Assembly (NCBI RefSeq): GCF_021730395.1
Contig: NC_069378.1
Span: 42,359,001 to 42,423,000, forward strand
Direction of reading: 5' to 3'
DNA length: 64,000 bases
From: Mercenaria mercenaria
Lineage: Eukaryota > Mollusca > Bivalvia > Venerida > Veneridae
Shown here piece by piece: positions 45,001 through 56,888 of this stretch. Position 1 is the stretch's first letter. Every line of letters begins with the position of its first letter. The notes beneath the pieces are model-generated. The model did not search any database and was not told where the DNA came from. It saw only the letters and a program-made list of their open reading frames with translations. The translations under genes and the position numbers were made by a program.

Positions 45001-46778
45001 TGTTATAAGTACAATAATATAATGTCTCTATCACCCGCTGATGATATGGCGGTGCACATGGAACCTTCAATGATGCACAAAGACAAAAGTCTAAATTACG
45101 ATAGTGACATTTAGTAGAATATTCTTGCAGTTGGTAATAGCGGTAGTTCTGCAAAAGAACATATTGATGACGTTCATTGAATTCTTGAACTTCACCCTTG
45201 CAAAGATGTATTGCCGATTATATAAATGTACAGGAAAAGGTATTTACTTCGCGTCGCATATAACCGACAGACAACATGACCTACAAACCTATTGTGCGAC
45301 AAACCAGGTATATAGGTATAGGATATAAGACGAAAAGGATCCAATATGTAAAATACTGGACTGTCCGAAGCGAGTTAGCATACTGGATCGTTTGAGGCTT
45401 ATATCTTACTTAAAACACTGTTTTTAAGCACTGTTTTTAAGACATGACCAATAAAGAAGTACGTATAAACCATTGATTTAAAATATTCATAAATTATTCG
45501 GTTTTATTTTCTTTATCGCATTTAATAACAGTTGATGTTTGATTATAAAATGACTGTAGATCCCCATGACCATTTTACGCACGTTTTCCTCATAATGCAC
45601 GATTGCGCTTTTCTCGTGTTTCTCGCTTTCGTTAGCCCCGAATTTTCGTGGTTCTGTTAGTGCGGAATAAGTATTTTTATTTCATCGAGTGAGCTTCAAA
45701 AGTAGTATTTTCACGAGTGGTGGAGCTAGGAAAGAAATGTTGTGACATTTCGGAAACAAATGCTGGATTTATTTCAATTCATGGCAAGAGTAAAGAGCTT
45801 GTTGGAAGTGTAGTTGGAATCGGATAGCTGGAGAAAATTGACTGTTGCAGACCTGTGCACTTAATGAGAAAATGGGTTATTTGTTTACCTGCCTGGCACT
45901 ATACTGTTGTTCTGATTCATTAGTTCAATGACAGTTTTTGCTGGGTTGTACATGAATATGCCCGAAAAACTTACAGAACAGACGCTTTCAATATATTATC
46001 GGATACAGCTACTGGTAAGTCCAAACCATACTAAATGATATTATTTTCGTTTCTGTTAACTGGTTAATACACGGTGCATAGCGAGGCGAAGCTTAAAACT
46101 AAGGAACACTTTGTTTCAATATGAATTTTATCACTGTTTATTTGTGTTCCCGAAACTACTCTTATTTAGTTACTATCGCAATGGGTGACAGTGCCTGAGG
46201 CACCTTAAGTGGAAATATATTTAATGTAGTCCCAACTGGAGTACTGTAAAATATATTTTATATCATTCACTTTCAATTTTTTTCAATATATTTTTCATAT
46301 TGTACATACGTAAATATCAAGAAGGGACATGAATTATCATTATCATATTAGGTGAAGTAAAACACTTTACGCCAGATAAAACACATTTGATATTGCGTAA
46401 CAGTAATTTATGCAATATGGAACTATATTTTGAGTTTTTAGCTTAAAACAATATTAACAGTAAACAAAAAGTACTCGTACAAATATATTTTCATATAACA
46501 TTACCCAAAACACTGTGCAAGCCAAACGGCGACACACAGAACAAGTTTAGGTTATATTTCTGTATTGCACCGACTAATATTAGGTTATCCTCAATTTACT
46601 GATTGATAACTAGTAATAGTTTATATCGATAATGATTATTTTCAAAGTAAATCAAAACGGAATATTCTATATAAATTCGTTCATGACAAAGGTATTTTGT
46701 ATGTGGAAATATGACAAATACAAATCATTTCTAAGAATACGACAGCAAGGAAAAAAAGAAGATATTGTAATGGCATTA

Positions 46779-47970
46779 CGAGGGGTGTTCCAAAAGTAAT
46801 GTCACTTGCATCGGTTCTCTTATACTGCAAATGTTCTGATCATTTTAACTTACTCTGCCCTTGAAAATACTCCCCGTCAGCCTGAATACACCTTTTGAGC
46901 CGATCAATCCATGCGTTGTTCATACAACAGAAAATATTCGCAGGGGGCCAGGTCCGATGAAAACGGAGGGTGTGGAAGGACGGTTACCATCTGTGACTCC
47001 AAAAACTCGATCACAATGCTTGCCTTGTGAGCGGGTGCATTATCATGCAAAAGTCGGAGGTACTTCAGTCCTGTTTTGGGGCGGCGACTTTCGTAGTAGC
47101 TCTTCAATTTTCTTAGAACAACTTTTTTATTGAATGTTCATGTAACCGTACTGCCTTTTGTCATCGGAATTTGAATGATTGGACCCTTATGAGTGACAAA
47201 AATTACATACAAAACCTTCATCACCGTTCGTATTTGTTTGGCAATACTTGGGCGTCTCGCATTGCATTTTTGGTGGCCCAAATTCTGTTAGAACACTTCC
47301 GCTTTGGTTCACAATAATAAAACCACATCTCATTATCAGTAACTATATTGTCAAAAAGCTTTTTGCTGTATTTTGGGTACAGGTTCAGAAGTATTTTTGC
47401 CATTGTTACACGGGTCCTCTTTTGTTCATCTGTTAACAAATGGGGTAGCCATCTTGCATTTTTTTAACTTTTAGGTGTTTCTTCAAAATTTCATGAACAA
47501 GTTTGTCATTCGAGCCAATTGCCTTACGGTGAATCGGCATCCTTTTTAGCAAATAGTGGAATTTTTCGATGTTACCTTTCCACGTAAAATTGCAGGACGA
47601 CCTGTGTGAGCAGCATCTTTGAGTTGCTGCTGTCCGGTCCTAAATTTAGCTACTCACCTACAAATAGTCCTGTGAGACATTTGGCCCTCCCCATAAACGA
47701 TGAATATCTACAGGCCTTATGCCGAGTAGCGACCTACCTTTTATGTAGACCCTAATTTCAAGCAAATTTTCAGCTCTTTTCCCAGCCATTTTGTGTAAAG
47801 TGTAATGAATACGCTATATACACTGTACCAAGGTCAGTGAACGTGTGAGCGAGCGAGATATTTATCAATGATTCAGTGATCATTTTATCGACACGAGGTG
47901 GTTTTGTGTACACATGGCACGATTTCTACGAAACAAAACACAAATGACATTATTTTTGGAATACCCCTTG
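46779..47970 (-). mobile_element. mariner-family transposon, defective
   Basis: Imperfect TIRs (CGAGGGGTGTTCC at the left, GGAATACCCCTTG at the right, extending to about 26 bp) are flanked by TA on both sides. The length of 1192 bp is normal for a mariner. Transposase remnants on the minus strand occupy 47439-46904. The paralogous region upstream of copy 6 (58125-58145) lacks the element and keeps one TA, a clean empty site. Confidence 0.88.
46904..47439 (-). pseudogene. mariner transposase, broken
   Basis: Minus-strand reading 47439-47221 encodes LTDEQKRTRVTMAKILLNLY and IVTDNEMWFYYCEPKRK. The family motif here is usually VTGDETW, so the first catalytic aspartate appears lost. 47107-46904 encodes LLHDNAPAH (second aspartate) and FSSDLAPCEYFLL (third), the D34D arrangement of mariner. 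The pieces lie in different frames, and the N-terminal DNA-binding part (47440-47800) is unreadable by eye. Mariner transposase cuts and pastes the element at TA. It has several breaks, so it is inactive. Confidence 0.85.
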
Positions 47971-47972
47971 TA

Positions 47973-48480
47973 TAAAAGAGTGATGTCACGTACCTTTTTA
48001 TCAAAATTGAACCACCCGCTGTACATTAGACAGTTACACGACAATATGCGCATGAAGGTATGAACTGATATGCCTACTTTTGGTAACAGAAAAGTATTTG
48101 TGATAATCAAATCAATGGAATAAAAGATTGATATATTTTTCATTTTACCGTATTCTTGACCTACCAGTTTTATGTAATAAAAATGCCATACAATGAAATT
48201 ATTTTTCAAAGAAATCTATTCGCTTATTTAAGAAAACTAAAGTAATATATTTTAACAACTTGCTGAGGTTGACATTTCTTGGCATTTGACATCAACATGT
48301 CTACCTCCTTTGAATAGACAACGTTCATATAAATGCAAATTTCTCTTTATTTGACAGTTTGGTGTTTGGTGTTTGGTGTTTATTATATAATTTATAACAT
48401 ATGTTTTGTGCTGTAAAATTAATTATAGAGGCATACAGATTATATAAATGACTTCGAAAATTTATATCAATGTGTGCTCC
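47973..48480. other. upstream flank of copy 5, duplicated upstream of copy 6
   Basis: 47975-48480 is alignable with 58139-58780 (GACAGTTACACGACAATATG in both). Two candidate TATA-like words lie at 48331 and 48481. No gene. Confidence 0.55.
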
Positions 48481-48486
48481 TATAAG
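48481..48486 (+). promoter_or_regulatory. candidate TATA element of copy 5
   Basis: TATAAG, 102 bases before the ATG, followed by AGTGTTTGTGTTTTCATTTC shared with copy 6 (58804). Copy 6 has TGCAAG at this place. Confidence 0.35.
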
Positions 48487-48582
48487 TGGAAGTGTTTGTG
48501 TTTTCATTTCAAACCGTGCATCGCCTTTGTGTTTAGAAGGTGTAAGGTTTATAAATTTTGTCTTTGTTAACTCGAACGAACG

Positions 48583-50970
48583 ATGCACCAGTCTATCTTA
48601 AGAGTACTCGCACTGTCCAGTTTGGTTTGTTTTTGTTGGTGTCTCCACGTTGCATTCGACCTTAATGGATGGAAGGCCTTGCCACTTGACAACAGTACGG
48701 TTGTTGTTTCAATGATACAATCCGCTGCGCATCTTGGGGGAAGGTTTTACAAACCCGTGACAGCCTTTAAATGGATGGAAGTAAGATTTGTTTTTGAAAT
48801 TCTTGTAAGAATAATTTGTCGAGGATGATACTAAATGTAGAACCATATTTTTAAATTCTTTGGCTGTATTAAAAGAACGATTTGATCTTATATGTACATT
48901 TTTAATATTTCGGCTTAAGTTTATCTTAAAGGCTGTAAAAGGAGTATAGATAGACTTTGTTGAAAATAAAACATTTCTGAAACGAATTTAGTCATTCAGT
49001 TCTCATAGTTCAACGTTTGCCCTTTCGTACGTATGTATTTGTTTACATTCCTTAAGTTCACTCAACTGCTGAAAATAAAAAATAATAAAATATTAAAAGC
49101 AGAGGGGCAAAAACGTTTAAAGACATATCAAACATACAAGAGGAAATATATCGAGGCGATTGTCTCGTTCAGTAATATCGTAATCTCTAAAAAAGAAAAA
49201 CAAACAAAACAAAAAAAAAAACCCCAAAACAGACGAATGTGAGTTATTTAGCGCGAAAGATTCATCGGAAAAGAAAACGTTAGAACTAAATTGCAATACA
49301 AGCAATTTCCATTAAATATGTACAAATAAACATATCAAATTGTCCTCATACTTTATGCTCCGTGAACAGACTCAATCAAACCGAGTCTGCTGTTATTCTT
49401 CTATGCTTCCAAATGATCTTTTTACAGATTTTATTTTATACTTCAGGGCACGCCAGATTGGGATTTATACCGAGTTTCATTCAAGGCTATATTTCCACAG
49501 GGAAAGGTTAGTTTCATTTAAATATCCGGAAGTATACTGACTATGCTTTATACATGTATAGTAACATGATCTAGTATCAAATGATTTTGAGGTTCACACT
49601 GTTAGTAACATGTATGATATTCCTCAATTAAGATAATCTTCATTCAGTCGAAGTCATAATTCAGATACGTCGCAAAAGATTACAGTCTTTTACAGCAAGA
49701 ACTGTATAATTCGGGATCAAAAAATCTTTACATAAAATCTTCTTTAACAAAAAGTGTTACAAGCTCGACAAAAATGTAAATTATTTTTTTGTTGAGTTTC
49801 TTGTCACACCGACATCAATTAGTAATAGTGCTTAATGGTAGAGGACCCCCCTTACTCCTCCCCGTGCACACCGTCTGAACATCATCGCGGGGAACTGGAT
49901 AGAACCATCGAATTTCCGCAAGTTAGCTGCATAATTCACTCATATCTCTTTTTGAACTCAACAATTGAAATGGAAAGAAATTAATGTCACGTTTTGGCAG
50001 CCATCTTGGCGACCATCTTTGATTTCTCTAACTTTACATCCAGATGGAACCAAATGAGTAGTAGTTAGAAGTATGAGTTGCTATGTAGTACTAATAAAGA
50101 TATGGCTATATTCTAAGCGGGAAGCACAACCTACAACCCGTGTCTTTACTAATCGACCGAATCCCCCGTTTTGAATTTTAGTAAAAATATATATTTGAGT
50201 TAAAAAGCGCGACAGCAACTGATTTAAGGTAGAGAAATCATGAAATACTTTAGATATGGTTTAAGGTTCCTCATACATAATTTATTATGAAATGTGTTTG
50301 TTAAATCAAATCCAATGAAGTGTCATTTTAGAATGTTTATTTCATAGACTATTGTACATCATAATAAGAATGCGGCCTCCCTGGCCGAGTGGTTAAGGCC
50401 GCTGCTTTCAAATCACTGGTGAGATATAGGATCGAGCCTCACTCAGGCTGTTTAATTCTTCACGTGAGGAAGCCGTCCAGCTGACTAACGGAAGGTCGGT
50501 GGTTCTACCTAGGTCTCCGCCCTTGATGAAAAAATTCACGGATTGGCACCTAGGGTCTTCCTCTACTATCAAAACTAGAATGCCGTCATATGACCTATGG
50601 TTGTGTTGGTGCGACGTTAAACCAGACCAAACCTGACAAACAAATCATAATAAGTATACCAGTTTAAACAAAATTACTCATATTTTTTATTTTTCACAAT
50701 TGTAAGTATCTATATGATATATATGTTTTATCAACATTTTCATTGATTTAATTTGTTTTTGTTTATGTATCTCTCACTAAGAATAGGGAATAAACTGATC
50801 AATATTTTATATTATGCTGTTAAAGGATTTTGAAAGTCTCAGAATAAATGTAAATACATTTTCATACCACTGTTTTTCAGGGTTATAAATGCCATGCAGA
50901 TGTGGTTTGGATATCAAAATCAGTCGATATAACAGTGTTCAATACATTTTTACTCGTGGAATTCATGTGA
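48583..50970 (+). CDS. small secreted cystatin-like protein, copy 5, probably decaying
   Basis: Exons 48583-48780, 49447-49506 and 50881-50970 give 115 residues. The donors are GTAAGA and GTTAGT rather than GTAAGT. Signal peptide, DLNGW and WDLYRVSF are intact. The helix differs (DNSTVVVSM, where others have VVDSM or VLDSM), and LKEPVTAF has become FYKPVTAF. Exon 3 starts GYKCHADVVW with C90. After TVFNT the reading jumps to FLLVEFM and stops: compared with copy 6, about 70 bases have been lost. This removes the second cysteine (C110) and the usual tail. The sequon is gone too (VDIT). A translatable frame remains, but loss of the presumed disulphide and weak splice sites suggest a dying copy. 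A SINE lies in intron 2. Confidence 0.75.
49363..49432 (+). repeat. dispersed repeat type 2, fragment f
   Basis: GTGAACAGACTCAATCAAAC, then CGAGTCTGC and CTATGCTTCC: the 3' part only. It lies next to the exon 2 acceptor of copy 5. Confidence 0.6.
50369..50643 (+). mobile_element. tRNA-derived SINE, full length, with 11-bp target duplication
   Basis: The head has an A box (TGGCCGAGTGGTTAAGG) and a B box (GGATCGAGCC) like a serine/leucine tRNA. The body has GGAAGGTCGGTGGTTCTACC and the tail ends GCGACGTTAAACC. ATCATAATAAG flanks both ends (50358-50368, 50644-50654). It lies in intron 2 of copy 5. It is not a functional tRNA: the stems do not close. Confidence 0.88.
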
Positions 50971-51162
50971 TAGCCATAATTTTATAATAAGCATTTTCTA
51001 CTATTTGCAAAATAAATGCTTTCCATCAAGGCAAAGTTATAAACAGATTACAGTTAAAGTCCTGAATAACGAATGGGAAGCAACAAATTGTTATGAAAAT
51101 TGAATCATTGTGTAAACATAAAATTAATATCAATTTACTTGTTTTTGGTAACATGTTCTTGG

Positions 51163-51405
51163 AATTTAGATTTATTTATATTCCTTGGTGGTAACTTTAA
51201 ACAACGGCAGTGATATTTGGTACAAAAGTTAAAGATGCAATTTGACATGTGAAAATCTCAAACGGAATGTTGTAAATTGTAAGAGTTTGTCGTCAGCAAG
51301 ACGTTTGTGTATCAGACGTAAACACTGTTCCATAATATAAGACACATTTCATTTGAACAAGCGCTAGTGTTAAAATGCTACAATAACATATCAGCTCAAC
51401 AGTCT
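51163..51405. other. 243-bp island nearly identical to 61625-61867
   Basis: Downstream of copy 5. It differs from the copy 6 counterpart at only about four places and has no indel, whereas the flanks and exons are much more diverged. No open frame. It is either a conserved non-coding element or a recent conversion tract. Confidence 0.7.
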
Positions 51406-51508
51406 CTTTTGAATGGTAGTAAACATCAAAATATAACAGAAAACAGCAATGTTTATGTACAATATAAATAGATTTAATTTCGTCTATATGACTGTGCTGT
51501 AATATTAA

Positions 51509-51624
51509 TTACACTGCTTGTTGGTGACAGGATACGGGATATACGCTGTCGAGAAAATCCATATCAGGCGAGAGCGAAGCGAGACAGTGTATATCCCGTA
51601 TTATGTCACCAACAAGCAGTGTAA
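51509..51624. repeat. 116-bp foldback downstream of copy 5
   Basis: TTACACTGCTTGTTGGTGAC at 51509 is mirrored at 51605-51624. Arms of 42 bp are nearly perfect around a centre with AGGCGAGAGCGAAGCGAG. It lies in a block (about 51500-52385) absent downstream of copy 6. Confidence 0.85.
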
Positions 51625-54182
51625 CGATTTTATCTTGCCGACTACCCTTTACTTTACTTTACTTACATGCTATAATTAACAAATTTTGTAAATTAACAAA
51701 GCTATTTACTGTGCAGACTGGAATCCTACAATCATTTGTTTGGTCATCACGTTTTGTTTATAGTTGATTTACACCAGCCATAAAATGCACAATGACCTGT
51801 GTTTTGGTTAAATCACAAAACACAAAAGCTCATTTACACAGGTTATGAACTGGTTTAGATCAGAAACACTAAAAAACTTCTTGTTCCATCCCTTCGAAAG
51901 TTACCGGATCACGTCATAAATGTCTTGATACTTCGGCTTTCATCCCGTTTCCTGTTAATTCATTTATCTTGCACATAGATTAAATGATCCTACAACAAAC
52001 AGCTGAGTAACAAATACTGTCAATTCCTTTATTTCACGGTGATTTAACTGTTTAACTTCCAAAACAAGATGCATACCAGGCCATACAGAGTTATTCCGCT
52101 TTTACGGCTAATGTTTGTCAAACTTCATGAGCCTCAACTTAAGTAGAATGAAATCGGCAAGAAAACACTAAATTTACTCTCTGAAACGATACTATCGCTG
52201 GAGCTATTAAATAATCTGACTTGATTCAATTATGCCAGAAGTGTGGCAGCCATTTTGTTTTAATCAAAATTCATATCTGAAATATACTAGCAGGATATGG
52301 AATATATCCTGTATCCACGTGACGTCTATTGACCAATAGAAATGCAAGAAACTTGTAGGAGGCAAGATAATTTAAAATATCTGAGCCTTTGTTCCAAAAC
52401 AATGAATGAAGGCAATCTTCATATATATTGTATATTGTACAAGAAATAGATCATGACACGAAGACATTAATTTTCAGTTACTTAAAGGAAGCAGGAATAT
52501 ATCATTCTGACGATAAAAACCTTGCTGAAACGGTTTGGCTATTTCAGTCCGTGTGATTCATTTGCAGCAACGAAAATCGGGGAAAGCCGTTCAAAACTAA
52601 ATGCGCAGCGATTTTATTTACGTTATAAAATTTTGCAGTTACATATCACTGCAAGATTTGATTAGAACATTAACATTAAAAAAAACAACAGTGTTTTCTT
52701 TTTTCTCTGCAAATTTCGGATCAATAATGCTCATGTTGTCCTTCGAGATTACTACCTTCTTTATCAACGTAGATAGTTACCTTTCTGAGGTTTGATTTAA
52801 TATCTTGTCTTCCTCGGGAAGTATAACAGAGACCTTTTAAATACAAAATACATCTGAATTTACGGTACGAACACAATAAAGGAATATAAAAAGTGCAGGC
52901 TGATTCCCGCGAGTCAATCGGAAGGTGGTGTCACGTGACCACCATCGTCACGTGACATCACTGTCAAACCACATGATTACGTTTGTTTTGTTCAATGCAT
53001 CTTGGGATGTGCTTGTTCGAAATTGCGACCTCTATATTTATAATATTTCAAGTGTTCTATCTACGGAGCTAGCCGAGCGAGTTAAATCTTTCAGTAAAGG
53101 TATACATGGGCATGGACATATATTTCACCAAGAAATATAATATACGAACACAATATCGAAATATTAAAAGATTCTTCTAAAGTATTTATTTTGACGTCAT
53201 GATGTTCTTCGCGGCGTGACCTGTTTTTCTATATTGTCTTTTGAGTAAAATAAATACATTTGGTAAGAAACACTGGACAAAAACTAAGTAAAAGAATATT
53301 CGTTTCTCTTTTAACAAGTATGTTAAAATATTTCTTACACTTACGAAATATATACATCACAAAATACCAAATAACTAATTTTGAACATTTACAATAGCTT
53401 TAAACTCTTGCTGATATCTTGAAAGTGATTTCTTTTACTCTGCATTTGTATAGGTTGCGAACAAAAAGAAATATACGGATCTGAAAGTGTCATTTTATTG
53501 TAACGTCGTAATATTTTTTCATTATAATTGCCCGAATAAATTATAAAACAAAACAATTAACTAAACAAAATTTTACTTCAGTTTAAATGATAAATGATGT
53601 ATGAAAAGAGACATTTTATTTCGCGGTAAAAACACCACACTTTCAGTGTGGTATGGAAGATTTAATGTTTTCATGTACAGATAGTTTCTGTTTAACAGTG
53701 AAATATTTATGTGAAGGATTTGATTAAAGTGGATGAACATATTGCAAAGACACGATTTCGTGCGATTATTTCCATGAAAACACTCTTAAATATATTAATA
53801 AATTATATAGAAATACAGTTCATTGAAATAATTAAAACAAACATTTTACTAGACTCTTACGTTTTTGAAGTGTTGGAAGTATTTTAGATTAAACAACTAT
53901 AGATTTCTCAACATATGAACAGTAGAAATAACCGTTTTGACTTTGAAACATATTCATATTACTGATGTCCTTATGAGAGAGAATATTGCCGTTTTCCAAC
54001 GGTATTTCAGCTATGTAACGGGAGGAGTTGAATATGTATGCCTATAAAAATACCAATCTCTTTTATTCCCTAAACGTAACCGAACCAAACTATGCTGTAT
54101 TGAATGTTATACAACACATAATTGTTAAGTTGGATTTAAATCTGTAACCTGTCAATGCAAATCAAATCTGTAAGGAGATCCT
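51625..54182. other. downstream flank of copy 5, duplicated with copy 6
   Basis: 52390-52560 and 53200-53960 align with 61985-62155 and 62155-62960. Segments 51500-52385 and about 52555-53198 are extra in this unit. No gene is recognised; the open frames at 52601-52795 and 52925-53140 are in the extra segment and unsupported. Confidence 0.5.
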
Positions 54183-54352
54183 TTGGAAGCATAGAATGCA
54201 ATCAAGCAAAACAATAGCAGACTTGGTTTGACTGAGTCTGCTCATGAGAGGCAGTGGAAATTGCAACACCTCTCACGCCCCCTAGCACCGGTTTAAGTGG
54301 AAATCTATTACCAATAAACATTGAGTGGACTCCCTATTCCCAAAGGACCTAA
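54183..54352 (-). repeat. dispersed repeat type 2, copy g
   Basis: Near-complete inverse copy: GGAAGCATAG, AGACTTGGTTTGACTGAGTC, CACGCCCCCTAGCACCGG, CCCAAAGGACC. Confidence 0.65.
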
Positions 54353-56269
54353 ATAAAGTACGGGGGACTTTTTACGGCCGCCACACGGCTATGCAAGACG
54401 CGGATACCGTTGATTTGGCGCAAGGCAAAACAGAAAGCTCATTGCAACCCATAACGAGAATAAAGCTCTCATAATCATGGGGACTTATATGGTTAAACAG
54501 GTTATAATAAGGCTTAAGTCACAGAGAATGACCACAGACAGACCAGTATAATTAACAGACTGTTAGAATGGAAAGAGGAGATATCTCCAAATATATTTCA
54601 TATGCCTTGTTTATGAAGTTTTGCTTGATTATATTTCAATATTTTGTCTAGTTGAGACCGCTATCCTGCCGTGACGACTCAACTGATTCGGTGGGAAAAA
54701 ACTTTCAAATTGTAGTTTACACGATAAACACATATATGTATTTTTATTGCTTTAAAGCAACAAAAACTTAAGTCATGGTGGCAGGATATTATTAAGGCTA
54801 GTAATATTGTTTGCGGTGCCCACTTGCGTTGAGCCGTATAAGTATGGATTCTTTGACATATTGAATCAATTCAACCAGTACCAAATATATTCATTGGCTA
54901 TGTATATTTACTTTTGCTATAAGAAATGTCAAGTAAGTCTTCCCTAACCACTGAACTGATTCTGCTACAGAACAACTGATTTGATTGTATTTGTATGTTT
55001 ACACCACTGCGTATCACCAATTGTAGTTCATAGCGATGAACGATATACCCTGGCAAGTAATATTGTATGCAGTCTCAAATACATTGATAAGTACCAGAAA
55101 GACTTGCGTGTCATGTTGCAACTTTTTACCATCTCCAAACACATTTCAAAACTTTTGAAATCGAAGATCACACAATAAATTCACAGATATATTTTTATCT
55201 CATGTATCTTCAAGTTATATCGTGTGCAGTCTCAAACACAATGATCTGTGTCAGGAACAGTTGTGTGTCATACTGCAATGAATTTACCATCCGTTATCCT
55301 GCCATGACCACTCTACCAAATTCGGTGGCAAAACATTTCAAAATTTAAGTTAAAAGATAAATACACAGATTTACATTTTTATTGTTATAAAGCAACAAAC
55401 ACTCCAGTCAATGTACTGTGGCAGGATATGTCTAAGGCTTGTAATATCGTTTGCGGTTCCCACTTGCTTTGAGCCGCATAAGTGTGGAGTCTTCAACGTT
55501 TACTTTTGTTATTTTATAAAATTTCAATTTCTTGTCAATATCAAGACCGCCATTCTGCCCTAACCACTTGCTTATTCTGCTGAACATTACCTCATTTCAT
55601 TGGTTTTGTATGTTTACATCACTAATCACATCACTCGTAACGATTAGTTTTATGATACCATGAAACAATCCAACCAGCCCATACTATATTTGATTGGCCT
55701 TAGTATAAACTTTGATTTTTTGTCCTCCATACCTAACCACTTAAACGATTCATATAGCCCATGTATACTAAGCTCTAGATGTGAATCTTCAATATTCTGT
55801 ATAATTTTGACCGTCATCCTGAGCTGATAGATATATTTACAGTGCAATAAAGCGAAAAACAGTAAGAATTGCTCGATTTTACGTGTTACAGTTATTATAT
55901 GTGTTGTGTCGTGTAAGGATGTATTCTGTGAAACACTGAAACAATTGAACTAGCACCAAATAAATTTCATAAACTTTTTATATAAACTATTAGTCGGTAC
56001 AATTCAATGTTTTGTCAATTGAGACCGTCATCCTGTTCTAGTGTTGTAGTTATATATTTTCAGTGTAGTAGTACGACAGACACACATTGCAAATTAGACC
56101 GGTATCATTTAGGCTAGTATAATCTCTTTGTTGTAAATTTTGTCATGAGAGGTAATGCAAAAATTCAACACCCACAAACTTTAGCTTGGAATTCTATTAC
56201 GAAATGATATCAGCTCTCAGTCTTCCTTGAAATTGTTTCACCAATATTGTGTATGCTTTTCAACATTGT
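54353..56269. other. diverged direct repeats, no gene
   Basis: 54650-54860 and 55265-55490 are diverged copies (CTATCCTGCCGTGACG / TTATCCTGCCATGACC; TTGCGGTGCCCACTTGCGTT / TTGCGGTTCCCACTTGCTTT). Less clear further copies follow to about 56050. 54370-54560 aligns with 63120-63330. Nothing coding is seen. Confidence 0.5.
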
Positions 56270-56370
56270 TAATGTCCTGCAGACGTGGTTTGGATGTCTA
56301 TTCATCACAGTGCAACAATTTAAAACATGATGCGAGACGATTGCCTTAGACCAAAGGCGGTCGTAGCAGT
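56270..56370 (+). pseudogene. relic exon 3 of the cystatin-like family
   Basis: AATGTCCTGCAGACGTGG, then TTTGGATG, matches exon 3 of copies 4 and 5. The frame from 56273 reads CPADVVWM. The preceding codon is TAA where the family has GAA, the acceptor AG is missing, and the frame stops after 16 codons at 56321. Later words (GACGATTGCCTTAGACC, then AAAGGCGGT) follow the copy 4 tail. Exons 1 and 2 of this copy are not found between 54 and 56 kb. Confidence 0.65.
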
Positions 56371-56511
56371 TGATACAAATGTGTATAATGCTTCTGGCAA
56401 GATGAATATGGAAATTTACCTTTTGTTCTCAGCAAGTCTTTAGTAGGTTAACCAACCATTTAGTTTATACTAATTTATTTTAGGTCGATTGTGAAACAAA
56501 TTCTACAACTT

Positions 56512-56716
56512 ATATTATTATTATTATTATATATAACTCTCGACACCTCATTCCTGATGAAATCCATCGCCACGAGGGTATAAGAGAAGCGGCCAAGCTG
56601 AGCGCCAAGCACGGGAGCTACTGGTAACATTTTTTACGTCTTTGGTATGACACGGCCGGGGATCGAACCCACGATCTCCTGGAGACGGACGGTCTACCAC
56701 GAGGCTATCGAAATCA
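56512..56716 (-). mobile_element. second tRNA-derived SINE, full length
   Basis: On the minus strand: GCCTCGTGGTAGACC (A box) and GGGTTCGATCCCCGG (B box) head, a body with GCTCAGCTTGGCCGCTTC, and an (ATA/ATT)n tail at 56512-56535. A different family from the SINE at 50369. Confidence 0.75.
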
Positions 56717-56756
56717 GCCATTTGAATACTTGACTGTTTTATTTGTCTCATTTCTC

Positions 56757-56888
56757 AAATACGTCTTTGGTATGCGGCCGGGGATCGAACCCACGATCTC
56801 CTGCACTGGAGAAGGACGGTCTACCACGAGGCTATCAAAATCAACCATTTGAATACTTGACTGTTTTATTTGTCTCATTTCTCAAATT
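56757..56888 (-). repeat. duplicated SINE head and flank
   Basis: Second copy of the tRNA-like head (GGGGATCGAACCC on the plus strand at 56780) together with the flanking AATACTTGACTGTTTTATTT. About 120 bases were duplicated in tandem after the SINE inserted. Confidence 0.75.

Larger units (their letters stand above)
43858..46776. other. intergenic between copies 4 and 5
   Basis: Contains two type-2 repeats (44299, 44902). From about 46280 the sequence matches 57670 onward, the left part of the copy 5/6 duplication. The 74-codon frame at 45104-45328 is not protein-like to my eye. No gene is seen. Confidence 0.45.

Noticed and set aside
50369-50450. tRNA-Ser/Leu gene
   Set aside because: A and B boxes are present, but the acceptor stem does not close and SINE body and tail follow with a target duplication.
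56650-56715. tRNA gene on the minus strand
   Set aside because: It continues into a SINE body and an (ATT)n tail, and the head is duplicated with its flank.
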